A DNA stretch of 50,562 bases, from the NCBI GenBank assembly GCA_019187225.1, contig JABAQQ010000016.1:1-50562 (forward strand), in the 5' to 3' direction. The position numbers and the translations under genes were made by a program. The notes beneath the pieces were generated by a model. The model saw only the letters and a list, made by a program, of their open reading frames with translations, made no database searches and had not been told where the DNA came from. Shown piece after piece: positions 15,519 through 28,462 of this stretch (position 1 is its first letter; each line of letters starts with the position of its first letter). This DNA is from Saprospiraceae bacterium. GTDB taxonomy: Bacteria; Bacteroidota; Bacteroidia; Chitinophagales; Saprospiraceae.

Positions 15519-16500
15519 GTTATCGGCGCATTTCCAGAATAAGAAGGATTGAAACTTTTTTCCCATAGGGTGCGGTATGATAGGATTGGATGTTATCGGC
15601 GCATTTCCAGAATAAGAAGGATTGAAACAAAGGTATCAATCTCGAGATTCAGTCGGTGGACAAGTTATCGGCGCATTTCCAGAATAAGAAGGATTGAAAC
15701 AAAGAAATACTGCCAATAACCGAATCACCCGAAACGTTATCGGCGCATTTCCAGAATAAGAAGGATTGAAACGCACTTTTCGCCGCCGCTTCTTGAACCT
15801 TCACAGAGTTATCGGCGCATTTCCAGAATAAGAAGGATTGAAACGGCGATTGTATGGATTTGGAAACGGGGCTGCCGTCAGTTATCGGCGCATTTCCAGA
15901 ATAAGAAGGATTGAAACAAGTATGCGGGGCCTTCCCATTTGGTTACGTTCGGGGTTATCGGCGCATTTCCAGAATAAGAAGGATTGAAACACGATGTGAA
16001 CCTGTCGCCCGATCAGCAGGCGTCGCGTTATCGGCGCATTTCCAGAATAAGAAGGATTGAAACATTTCCTTCAGCAGTGGCTTGAACCGTATTCCTACGT
16101 TATCGGCGCATTTCCAGAATAAGAAGGATTGAAACCCGTATTGCCATCCGGTAGGAAAAAGAACCGGCTGCGTTATCGGCGCATTTCCAGAATAAGAAGG
16201 ATTGAAACCGATGAATGATTCTCAACCTGCGATTCAGATATTTTGTTATCGGCGCATTTCCAGAATAAGAAGGATTGAAACCCGTTTCTGATCGCTTTTT
16301 GCGCGTGGCGGTGGATGTTATCGGCGCATTTCCAGAATAAGAAGGATTGAAACGAGGCCTGATGAAAGGAAACGACACCCTCACTGACGGTTATCGGCGC
16401 ATTTCCAGAATAAGAAGGATTGAAACCTTACGCAGGAAATGCGCGCACTGCTCTCCGAAAAACGTTATCGGCGCATTTCCAGAATAAGAAGGATTGAAAC

Positions 16501-16536
16501 AACGACGACGAATGGGGCTACGAGGCGGAAAATCCT
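16501..16536 (+). repeat. Spacer 14, repeated as spacer 18 (16793-16828)
   Basis: The 36-nt spacer starting AACGACGACGAATGGGG is identical at 16501 and 16793, four units apart. Three different spacers lie between the two copies. Confidence 0.95.
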
Positions 16537-16865
16537 GTTATCGGCGCATTTCCAGAATAAGAAGGATTGAAACACGATTTGCGTTGATAAGGCAAACACG
16601 GAAGCAAGGGTTATCGGCGCATTTCCAGAATAAGAAGGATTGAAACGATGCGGCTTCGCAAGGCGTGAACGGAGCATACGGAGTTATCGGCGCATTTCCA
16701 GAATAAGAAGGATTGAAACTGGACGACACCGCCGAAGGCGTGGTGGATGGTATCGGTTATCGGCGCATTTCCAGAATAAGAAGGATTGAAACAACGACGA
16801 CGAATGGGGCTACGAGGCGGAAAATCCTGTTATCGGCGCATTTCCAGAATAAGAAGGATTGAAAC

Positions 16866-16901
16866 CGGGGAGAGGCGCTTTTTACCGGATCGGGAGATTT
16901 C
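16866..16901 (+). repeat. Spacer 19, repeated as spacer 158 (27063-27098)
   Basis: The spacer starting CGGGGAGAGGCGCTTTTT is present near the leader end and again about 10 kb away, right after the tandem duplication. Both copies are 36 nt and identical by eye. Confidence 0.95.
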
Positions 16902-19900
16902 GTTATCGGCGCATTTCCAGAATAAGAAGGATTGAAACACCGGTAACGGAACTTCGGCAATAGTGGCGGAAACAGTTATCGGCGCATTTCCAGAATAAGA
17001 AGGATTGAAACGTTGACAAACGGATTCAACAAACGACCGAATCAATCGTTATCGGCGCATTTCCAGAATAAGAAGGATTGAAACATGTGACCGGCGACGA
17101 CGCGCCCGAAAATGTCAAATGTTATCGGCGCATTTCCAGAATAAGAAGGATTGAAACCCGCAACGGTAATGTCGGCGGAACGGCCTCGTTTCGGTTATCG
17201 GCGCATTTCCAGAATAAGAAGGATTGAAACAAAGATGAACGTTCAATGACGGCGGCGGGCGTTTGTGTTATCGGCGCATTTCCAGAATAAGAAGGATTGA
17301 AACCAGGATTCGTTGACGCCATACCCGGCAACGGCGACCGGTTATCGGCGCATTTCCAGAATAAGAAGGATTGAAACAACGTCAAACGCAGTCGGTACGA
17401 AATAACACATTGCGTTATCGGCGCATTTCCAGAATAAGAAGGATTGAAACACCAACCAACATTCAACACATTGGTTGCCCAATTGCGGTTATCGGCGCAT
17501 TTCCAGAATAAGAAGGATTGAAACCCCAAATCCGGTACATTCATTATTGACGGCGTTTGGTTATCGGCGCATTTCCAGAATAAGAAGGATTGAAACACGC
17601 ATACGGCCAAAAACCGAACAAGTTGACAATCTGTTATCGGCGCATTTCCAGAATAAGAAGGATTGAAACTTACAACGTCAATGCCGAACAAATCGAAATT
17701 TTCCGCGTTATCGGCGCATTTCCAGAATAAGAAGGATTGAAACTTACAACGGCGAGTTCCACAACGACCGACCGCAACCGGTTATCGGCGCATTTCCAGA
17801 ATAAGAAGGATTGAAACTGACAGACGTATTGCACTCGCCAAAGAACGGCAAAGCAGTTATCGGCGCATTTCCAGAATAAGAAGGATTGAAACTCAAGGGC
17901 AACAAAGTTATCGGGACGCGAACGTTATGTTATCGGCGCATTTCCAGAATAAGAAGGATTGAAACCCGGTCAAATGCGGGACTACAATTTTTGTGTAATT
18001 GGTTATCGGCGCATTTCCAGAATAAGAAGGATTGAAACAACGATGCGGATTCACTTTATAGGTGGAGGGCGTCGGGTTATCGGCGCATTTCCAGAATAAG
18101 AAGGATTGAAACCACGTCATCGTTGACGTTTTCAACATGGCAATCGGGGTTATCGGCGCATTTCCAGAATAAGAAGGATTGAAACTGGCATTGGCCGCAA
18201 TCATTCACGCACAGGGGATTGTGTTATCGGCGCATTTCCAGAATAAGAAGGATTGAAACTACGGATGTCGGGGAATATCAACGGCAACATGATCAGTTAT
18301 CGGCGCATTTCCAGAATAAGAAGGATTGAAACTGTATGTCACAACGTTGGCGTGAATGACGCGAAACAGTTATCGGCGCATTTCCAGAATAAGAAGGATT
18401 GAAACAGGCAATCGCAGGGGCAATGAACATCGTGCCATTGGGTTATCGGCGCATTTCCAGAATAAGAAGGATTGAAACACCGCTTAGGGAATATTGGCGG
18501 GAAAGCGGGGTTATGTTATCGGCGCATTTCCAGAATAAGAAGGATTGAAACCAAAAAAAAATAGCGAAACCCTTGCACGGTCGCTGAGTTATCGGCGCAT
18601 TTCCAGAATAAGAAGGATTGAAACTCGGTTGTCAACACAATTTCGGTTGAAGCGGCGTTGGTTATCGGCGCATTTCCAGAATAAGAAGGATTGAAACGCA
18701 GAAATTACGGGTCGGCAATCCCTCGAATCAAAAGGTTATCGGCGCATTTCCAGAATAAGAAGGATTGAAACGTTTCCGTTGAATTGGTTGCCCTTTTTGC
18801 GGATGAAGTTATCGGCGCATTTCCAGAATAAGAAGGATTGAAACCGAATCTGTGCAATGTCAGCCGCCGCCGATTGTTGAGTTATCGGCGCATTTCCAGA
18901 ATAAGAAGGATTGAAACTCATTGCGGCGTTATGGCGGGCGCAAAAAAATATGGTTATCGGCGCATTTCCAGAATAAGAAGGATTGAAACCCAATTTGTAT
19001 TCGAGCAGGCGGATTCTGGCCTCCAGTTATCGGCGCATTTCCAGAATAAGAAGGATTGAAACCAACATCCGGGTTGACGAATTGGCCGCCGCCGCCGTTG
19101 TTATCGGCGCATTTCCAGAATAAGAAGGATTGAAACTTGACGAACAAACCGCCGCAATTGCCGACGCCAAAAAGTTATCGGCGCATTTCCAGAATAAGAA
19201 GGATTGAAACCCGTTTGCGTTCATTCGTGCGTTGTATTTCAATATGGTTATCGGCGCATTTCCAGAATAAGAAGGATTGAAACAATTAAAAAATACAAAC
19301 GGCATGAAAAATTCACCTGCTGTTATCGGCGCATTTCCAGAATAAGAAGGATTGAAACAAAAAAGCCCGACGGCTTTCATGCTGCATCCGATTTGTTATC
19401 GGCGCATTTCCAGAATAAGAAGGATTGAAACCCCCAATAATCAAACTGAGCGGCGAAGCATACCGATGTTATCGGCGCATTTCCAGAATAAGAAGGATTG
19501 AAACCAAAGCAGCCAACTTGGAAGCGCGACATGGCCGACAAAGTTATCGGCGCATTTCCAGAATAAGAAGGATTGAAACCAAATTGGTTCGCCGAATTGT
19601 CCGGGTGATTGAGAGGTTATCGGCGCATTTCCAGAATAAGAAGGATTGAAACCCGTTTGCCGTGCGGCGGCCAATTGGCGTTCCAATTGTTATCGGCGCA
19701 TTTCCAGAATAAGAAGGATTGAAACTATTTCCCGGCCAAATATTGTTCAACGCCGCGTTCAGTTATCGGCGCATTTCCAGAATAAGAAGGATTGAAACTG
19801 AAAAACCATAACCAACAATAACTGTCAATCATTACGTTATCGGCGCATTTCCAGAATAAGAAGGATTGAAACCAGTACCACTTAATCCGGTGGGCTTCCC

Positions 19901-22900
19901 TCGTTACGGTTATCGGCGCATTTCCAGAATAAGAAGGATTGAAACCCGGTGACAACATGGACGTTGTTGAATTGGAAAATGTGTTATCGGCGCATTTCCA
20001 GAATAAGAAGGATTGAAACGAATTAACGACCGACGCGGCAACGGCAACGTCGGAGGTTATCGGCGCATTTCCAGAATAAGAAGGATTGAAACGCGGTCAA
20101 GGCGAAACACGTTCAAAATGTCGTCCAATGTTATCGGCGCATTTCCAGAATAAGAAGGATTGAAACATGATTACCGAAGGGCTGAAAATTGTCAACCGGG
20201 AATGTTATCGGCGCATTTCCAGAATAAGAAGGATTGAAACATATGCTGCCATCAACCTCAGTTCCCGTCAACGTTAGTTATCGGCGCATTTCCAGAATAA
20301 GAAGGATTGAAACTCGTGGAGCCATCAACCTCAGTGCCAGTCAGGGTTGTTATCGGCGCATTTCCAGAATAAGAAGGATTGAAACTGCATCTGAGTATCG
20401 GCTGGCTGCCGTCGTCGGGCCGTTATCGGCGCATTTCCAGAATAAGAAGGATTGAAACAGGTTTTTTATCCTGCCAAATATGTGCCAGTTATGGGGTTAT
20501 CGGCGCATTTCCAGAATAAGAAGGATTGAAACAGGGACTTTTCCACCTGTTTCAAGTCCATCATTTCAGGTTATCGGCGCATTTCCAGAATAAGAAGGAT
20601 TGAAACTCGTTGTGACCGTTTCGTTTGCCATTGCTCGCGTGTGTTATCGGCGCATTTCCAGAATAAGAAGGATTGAAACTTGCAGGGTTGTAAGAAGTTG
20701 TCGCCCCGCTCGCGCCGTTATCGGCGCATTTCCAGAATAAGAAGGATTGAAACCTCTGTCGGTAATCAATAAGCGCGGAAACGATTTTTGTTATCGGCGC
20801 ATTTCCAGAATAAGAAGGATTGAAACTGAAGTTTGGCATCATTGACAGCCCCATCACCATCGGTTATCGGCGCATTTCCAGAATAAGAAGGATTGAAACC
20901 AGTCTCACAATCTTTGCAACTGCCAAGCGCGGGCGAGTTATCGGCGCATTTCCAGAATAAGAAGGATTGAAACATTGTCAGGTAGCAGCCGCAAACGCCG
21001 CACTTTTCGTGTTATCGGCGCATTTCCAGAATAAGAAGGATTGAAACACGGTTGCGGCGGGAAGTGGCACGACCTCAATTATGTTATCGGCGCATTTCCA
21101 GAATAAGAAGGATTGAAACCAGTTGGCAGAAGGAAGCGGAATAACCCTTACGACAAGTTATCGGCGCATTTCCAGAATAAGAAGGATTGAAACTCGACCG
21201 TTACCGGCTTGCACAATACTGGATTCGTCTGTTATCGGCGCATTTCCAGAATAAGAAGGATTGAAACTTGGCCCGGATGGTGGGCAACAAACCAAACGCG
21301 GTAGTTATCGGCGCATTTCCAGAATAAGAAGGATTGAAACCAAACAGCCTTAATCTTGAAAAAGAGGCTGTTGAGGTTATCGGCGCATTTCCAGAATAAG
21401 AAGGATTGAAACCTCATTTTCAAGCCAGTCGAGCATTTCCTCCCGACTTGTTATCGGCGCATTTCCAGAATAAGAAGGATTGAAACTTTCGTCGGATTGC
21501 AGATGTCGCTGCTTTCCGACCCGTTATCGGCGCATTTCCAGAATAAGAAGGATTGAAACAGATAAAGCGCAACGGCCTGATACAGCCGGTGGAGAGTTAT
21601 CGGCGCATTTCCAGAATAAGAAGGATTGAAACCCATTTTGGTCGGTGTTGATAGTGACGGTCGTCACCCGTTATCGGCGCATTTCCAGAATAAGAAGGAT
21701 TGAAACTCATTGCCTTCGGTATCGGTGAGCGCTACGCGGGATGTTATCGGCGCATTTCCAGAATAAGAAGGATTGAAACCTTGTTGCAAAGATAACCTAT
21801 TTTTCAAACTTGCAAGTTATCGGCGCATTTCCAGAATAAGAAGGATTGAAACTCGCATTCTGCCTGCCATTCCTTCAGGGCCAGCGCCGTTATCGGCGCA
21901 TTTCCAGAATAAGAAGGATTGAAACTTGTACGGGGTCAATCCCTTTTGAAGGGCTGCAAGCGGTTATCGGCGCATTTCCAGAATAAGAAGGATTGAAACA
22001 CATAAAGGACTTCCGCCCGTCTGTAGGATTCAAGCGTTATCGGCGCATTTCCAGAATAAGAAGGATTGAAACCCGAAGCGACCGACGTGGTGACGGTAGC
22101 CCTGAAGGAGTTATCGGCGCATTTCCAGAATAAGAAGGATTGAAACCCGTGACCGCCACGGCAATAGACAGCCCAGGCGTATGTTATCGGCGCATTTCCA
22201 GAATAAGAAGGATTGAAACACGAGGCGTTCCAATTACGTCGAACCGGTACAGAAGGTTATCGGCGCATTTCCAGAATAAGAAGGATTGAAACTATCCGGA
22301 ATCTACGAGGACACCCGCTTTTTCGTGCGTTATCGGCGCATTTCCAGAATAAGAAGGATTGAAACTGTCCGGCAATGACTTCAAGGCCCGGGCCGCCACG
22401 TGTTATCGGCGCATTTCCAGAATAAGAAGGATTGAAACCGGATAGTGATTAAATAGCAAAGCACCGTGAGAAGGGTTATCGGCGCATTTCCAGAATAAGA
22501 AGGATTGAAACGGCACTATACGCCTGACAATCGCAAACACAAGCGGAGTTATCGGCGCATTTCCAGAATAAGAAGGATTGAAACCGGACACCTGAGACGT
22601 AAACGTGAATCGCCACAACGGTTATCGGCGCATTTCCAGAATAAGAAGGATTGAAACCCGGCAGGTGAATAGGTCTGAACTTCAATCTCTGTTGTTATCG
22701 GCGCATTTCCAGAATAAGAAGGATTGAAACTTACTTCTGCAACTATGGTGTCAAGTTCCAAAAGACGGTTATCGGCGCATTTCCAGAATAAGAAGGATTG
22801 AAACCGACCCTTACCAGCACCGGCCACTTGTGGCGCAAGCGGTTATCGGCGCATTTCCAGAATAAGAAGGATTGAAACAAACAGGCCCCAACGAGTGCCC

Positions 22901-25488
22901 GCATTCTTGACCGGTTATCGGCGCATTTCCAGAATAAGAAGGATTGAAACATGCCGCTCTTGGTATAGCCTTCCCAGATGCGGGCGGTTATCGGCGCATT
23001 TCCAGAATAAGAAGGATTGAAACGAGGATCACCGCCGGGCGGCCGGAGGTGTGGTAGTTGTTATCGGCGCATTTCCAGAATAAGAAGGATTGAAACGAGG
23101 TTAGGCTTTTTGTATCATGTCTTTCATAATGCGTTATCGGCGCATTTCCAGAATAAGAAGGATTGAAACACATGGTGCAGAGTTATAGTCCCAACATATC
23201 GCAATTGTTATCGGCGCATTTCCAGAATAAGAAGGATTGAAACCCTATGCGAAAATTGCGGCAAGCACATTTTCGTCCAGTTATCGGCGCATTTCCAGAA
23301 TAAGAAGGATTGAAACTGCGGGAATTCAACACCCCGCTGCGCGGAACTTTCCGTTATCGGCGCATTTCCAGAATAAGAAGGATTGAAACCCACGAGGTGC
23401 ATTTTCATGCCTGCACGCCAGCGGTTGTTATCGGCGCATTTCCAGAATAAGAAGGATTGAAACGCGCCGTCGGGGCGCAAGTTCCGGCGGCCACCCAAAA
23501 GTTATCGGCGCATTTCCAGAATAAGAAGGATTGAAACACCTTTGGGATATGGACTTAATTTTCAAAATAACGGGTTATCGGCGCATTTCCAGAATAAGAA
23601 GGATTGAAACCCAATGGTAATGCTGTGCAGTGTATCTGCATTTGGTGTTATCGGCGCATTTCCAGAATAAGAAGGATTGAAACTATTTCCGTGGCTGTCG
23701 GGGAGTCCCCATTTGTTGGGTTATCGGCGCATTTCCAGAATAAGAAGGATTGAAACCGAAAAGCGGGCGGGTATTATCCTGCGCATACAACAAGTTATCG
23801 GCGCATTTCCAGAATAAGAAGGATTGAAACTCAAGGGGCAGAATATTCTTGTTCCTTGTGGCAAATGTTATCGGCGCATTTCCAGAATAAGAAGGATTGA
23901 AACAAACATCAATACGGTGCATAACAGGTGCCACGAGAGGGTTATCGGCGCATTTCCAGAATAAGAAGGATTGAAACGGTCGCAGGCGGTGGTGCATCGG
24001 CAGCGCCTTTTTGTTATCGGCGCATTTCCAGAATAAGAAGGATTGAAACTACAAGGTAGTAGGGCAGGCGCTTAGAACGACTGCGAGGTTATCGGCGCAT
24101 TTCCAGAATAAGAAGGATTGAAACCCCGGCAGTATATTTCACACGATGCAGTACATTAAGGGTTATCGGCGCATTTCCAGAATAAGAAGGATTGAAACCC
24201 GAATCGCCGCCCAAACCACCTACAACGCCACCAAACGTTATCGGCGCATTTCCAGAATAAGAAGGATTGAAACCCGTATCCGCGGGAAACTCGAGTACCA
24301 GCCCACCGGGTTATCGGCGCATTTCCAGAATAAGAAGGATTGAAACAGCACCTTGACGAGGGTGGCCCCGGAAAGGGCGGGGAGTTATCGGCGCATTTCC
24401 AGAATAAGAAGGATTGAAACCCCACTAACAAATTTCATTCCGACTTATTGCGGTTTTGTTATCGGCGCATTTCCAGAATAAGAAGGATTGAAACCGCGCC
24501 CGCTTGCCGACGGCTCAAAGCCCGTCTACCTGTTATCGGCGCATTTCCAGAATAAGAAGGATTGAAACCCCACTACCAAAGTTTCCAAAAGGCGCTACGG
24601 TTGGGTTATCGGCGCATTTCCAGAATAAGAAGGATTGAAACCGGCAAACATATCATGGACGTTGACTAACCCCGTTGTGTTATCGGCGCATTTCCAGAAT
24701 AAGAAGGATTGAAACGACAATCGCGCTTTTGGCTTCGGGCAGAACACTGGCGTTATCGGCGCATTTCCAGAATAAGAAGGATTGAAACATGTCTAATCGC
24801 ACCACAGCCGCAAGGCTCCCCCGCTGTTATCGGCGCATTTCCAGAATAAGAAGGATTGAAACCCTATCAGAATGACCGTCTATACCTGTTTTACTCCCGG
24901 TTATCGGCGCATTTCCAGAATAAGAAGGATTGAAACCGGCAAGGTGATCGGCGCGAAGGACGCGCGGGCAGCGCGTTATCGGCGCATTTCCAGAATAAGA
25001 AGGATTGAAACAAGGAAGAAATCGCTTACGCTGACGTGCGATTCAGCGTTATCGGCGCATTTCCAGAATAAGAAGGATTGAAACCGGACTTGTAAACCGG
25101 CAACACTTCGCCCGTTTTGGGTTATCGGCGCATTTCCAGAATAAGAAGGATTGAAACTAATAAAGCGTGTGAATTTCGGAAATATCACACAAGGTTATCG
25201 GCGCATTTCCAGAATAAGAAGGATTGAAACCATTATCACCTGAATCTCTTGCTCGGTCGGAAGCAACGTTATCGGCGCATTTCCAGAATAAGAAGGATTG
25301 AAACAGGAATACTGTTTGGCCGGGTCGAAAGCGCAGGCCAGGTTATCGGCGCATTTCCAGAATAAGAAGGATTGAAACATGCCAATGGCGTCGGCAATTT
25401 CCTTACTGGGTTTTGTTATCGGCGCATTTCCAGAATAAGAAGGATTGAAACACAGAAAACGCCCGCTCGTGGATAAGACCCTGCGCCG

Positions 25489-26952
25489 GTTATCGGCGCA
25501 TTTCCAGAATAAGAAGGATTGAAACCTGTTATAGATGCTATTGATTCCAAACAGATTTATGGTTATCGGCGCATTTCCAGAATAAGAAGGATTGAAACCT
25601 TGCCTCCGTAGTATGATATGGGCGTGCGCATGATTGTTATCGGCGCATTTCCAGAATAAGAAGGATTGAAACCCTCATCGTAGGCGCCAACCCCAAGCGC
25701 ATCGTCGAGAGTTATCGGCGCATTTCCAGAATAAGAAGGATTGAAACTCATCTGTTACCTAACATTGGGTGAAATTGTAAAAGGTTATCGGCGCATTTCC
25801 AGAATAAGAAGGATTGAAACCAGGTACCGAGGCGTCCACGCGTGAAAAGATTCTTCGTTATCGGCGCATTTCCAGAATAAGAAGGATTGAAACGGGCGCG
25901 TGGTATGGCAAAGCACGAATTGGCTGCTCGTTATCGGCGCATTTCCAGAATAAGAAGGATTGAAACGGCCGGTTGTATTCGGTGGCGCGGACGAGCCATG
26001 CGGTTATCGGCGCATTTCCAGAATAAGAAGGATTGAAACGCGACGTGGCTGGCGCCAGTGGCAAACCGCGTGATGGTTATCGGCGCATTTCCAGAATAAG
26101 AAGGATTGAAACACCATCAATGAAGAATTGACATTATGACCATTGATGTTATCGGCGCATTTCCAGAATAAGAAGGATTGAAACGTGACGTTGGGATGGC
26201 GGGCCGCAAGGGTATCGTAGGTTATCGGCGCATTTCCAGAATAAGAAGGATTGAAACCTGTTATAGATGCTATTGATTCCAAACAGATTTATGGTTATCG
26301 GCGCATTTCCAGAATAAGAAGGATTGAAACCTTGCCTCCGTAGTATGATATGGGCGTGCGCATGATTGTTATCGGCGCATTTCCAGAATAAGAAGGATTG
26401 AAACCCTCATCGTAGGCGCCAACCCCAAGCGCATCGTCGAGAGTTATCGGCGCATTTCCAGAATAAGAAGGATTGAAACTCATCTGTTACCTAACATTGG
26501 GTGAAATTGTAAAAGGTTATCGGCGCATTTCCAGAATAAGAAGGATTGAAACCAGGTACCGAGGCGTCCACGCGTGAAAAGATTCTTCGTTATCGGCGCA
26601 TTTCCAGAATAAGAAGGATTGAAACGGGCGCGTGGTATGGCAAAGCACGAATTGGCTGCTCGTTATCGGCGCATTTCCAGAATAAGAAGGATTGAAACGG
26701 CCGGTTGTATTCGGTGGCGCGGACGAGCCATGCGGTTATCGGCGCATTTCCAGAATAAGAAGGATTGAAACGCGACGTGGCTGGCGCCAGTGGCAAACCG
26801 CGTGATGGTTATCGGCGCATTTCCAGAATAAGAAGGATTGAAACACCATCAATGAAGAATTGACATTATGACCATTGATGTTATCGGCGCATTTCCAGAA
26901 TAAGAAGGATTGAAACGTGACGTTGGGATGGCGGGCCGCAAGGGTATCGTAG
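25489..26952 (+). repeat. 732-bp tandem duplication of ten repeat-spacer units
   Basis: Units 137-146 (25489-26220) are repeated in the same order as units 147-156 (26221-26952). A third copy of only the first spacer (starting CTGTTATAGATGCTATTG) follows at 26990-27025. It arose most simply by unequal recombination between CRISPR repeats. Confidence 0.95.
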
Positions 26953-28462
26953 GTTATCGGCGCATTTCCAGAATAAGAAGGATTGAAACCTGTTATAGAT
27001 GCTATTGATTCCAAACAGATTTATGGTTATCGGCGCATTTCCAGAATAAGAAGGATTGAAACCGGGGAGAGGCGCTTTTTACCGGATCGGGAGATTTCGT
27101 TATCGGCGCATTTCCAGAATAAGAAGGATTGAAACATCTTATCCGCATCCGAATTGTCCACCCCGAAGGCATGTTATCGGCGCATTTCCAGAATAAGAAG
27201 GATTGAAACCAAAAATGGGAGTATGTCGAGGCGCATGGTACGGGGTGTTATCGGCGCATTTCCAGAATAAGAAGGATTGAAACACAGATTGCAGGGTGTT
27301 TCCAGACATACGCGCAAGGGTTATCGGCGCATTTCCAGAATAAGAAGGATTGAAACTTTCCCGGCTAACTGTCGCCCGCCGACCATGCGCCCTGTTATCG
27401 GCGCATTTCCAGAATAAGAAGGATTGAAACACTAATTCTTTCACACTGTACACCTTTTCCGCGTATTGTTATCGGCGCATTTCCAGAATAAGAAGGATTG
27501 AAACTTCGATCACCTGCGCGGCGATGATCGCGGCAAGGTCGTTATCGGCGCATTTCCAGAATAAGAAGGATTGAAACGGCCGCGACCGCTTCAATGTGCT
27601 TACCTGCCAACTGAGAGTTATCGGCGCATTTCCAGAATAAGAAGGATTGAAACCGGGCGGAAGTGGAAGAATGGAAAGACAATTTTATGGTTATCGGCGC
27701 ATTTCCAGAATAAGAAGGATTGAAACCGTTGCCGGAGTTCACCAACGACCCGGACGAAATCGGTTATCGGCGCATTTCCAGAATAAGAAGGATTGAAACC
27801 CGAGTGTTTTACCATTATCGCCTGCGGGCTTACGAATGTTATCGGCGCATTTCCAGAATAAGAAGGATTGAAACACTTACGCCTGGCAATTGTGGCTCGA
27901 CTGGTTCTATGGTTATCGGCGCATTTCCAGAATAAGAAGGATTGAAACTGTTAGCAAGAGGACTAAATTCTGCCTATCAAAAGCAGTTATCGGCGCATTT
28001 CCAGAATAAGAAGGATTGAAACTTAACAAAAGTAAGCACCCGCCTACTCGTAGAGCGGGTTATCGGCGCATTTCCAGAATAAGAAGGATTGAAACAGAAA
28101 AACCCCCTTCCCACCTGGAGGGCGGAGAGGGGGTTATCGGCGCATTTCCAGAATAAGAAGGATTGAAACCCTGTGCCTGTAGGTCGTCGGCATTGGTGAT
28201 GGTGAGTTATCGGCGCATTTCCAGAATAAGAAGGATTGAAACTCAACCGTTGCCCGCACTATCATGTCACTACGCTTGGTTATCGGCGCATTTCCAGAAT
28301 AAGAAGGATTGAAACACACTGTGTCAAAACTGTGTCAGCAGGGCGCGGATGGTTATCGGCGCATTTCCAGAATAAGAAGGATTGAAACCCGCCTGCTCTT
28401 GGGTTGGCGGCACATTGTTTTTCCGGTTATCGGCGCATTTCCAGAATAAGAAGGATTGAAAT

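Larger units (their letters stand above)
15519..28462 (+). CRISPR. Type I-B CRISPR array, 177 repeats (hand count)
   Basis: The 37-bp repeat begins GTTATCGGCG, has CATTTCCAGAATAAGAA in the middle and ends GGATTGAAAC. I counted 177 repeat starts from 15519 to 28426, giving 176 spacers of about 35-37 bp and a mean period of 73.3 bp. No internal repeat variant was noticed; only the last repeat (28426-28462) ends in T instead of C. The 3' ATTGAAAC is the expected crRNA 5' handle, so transcription runs on the plus strand from the leader at 15321-15518. Some spacers occur more than once (see the duplication features). On the minus strand the repeats translate as spurious FNPSYSGNAPIT-type ORFs, which are not genes. 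Confidence 0.99.

Noticed and set aside
17892-17928. Partial CRISPR repeat inside spacer 33 (GTTATCGG)
   Set aside because: Eight bases match by chance; the spacer has normal length and the array period is undisturbed.
16100-28319. Dozens of ORFs in the array region with FNPSYSGNAPIT or RRISRIRRIET repeats
   Set aside because: They are translations of the CRISPR repeat on either strand, recurring every 73 bp; no independent gene signal.
28316-28351. Spacer 175 as a match to the IS256-type end in this window
   Set aside because: Only about ten bases (TGACACAGTT) are shared; not enough for a protospacer.
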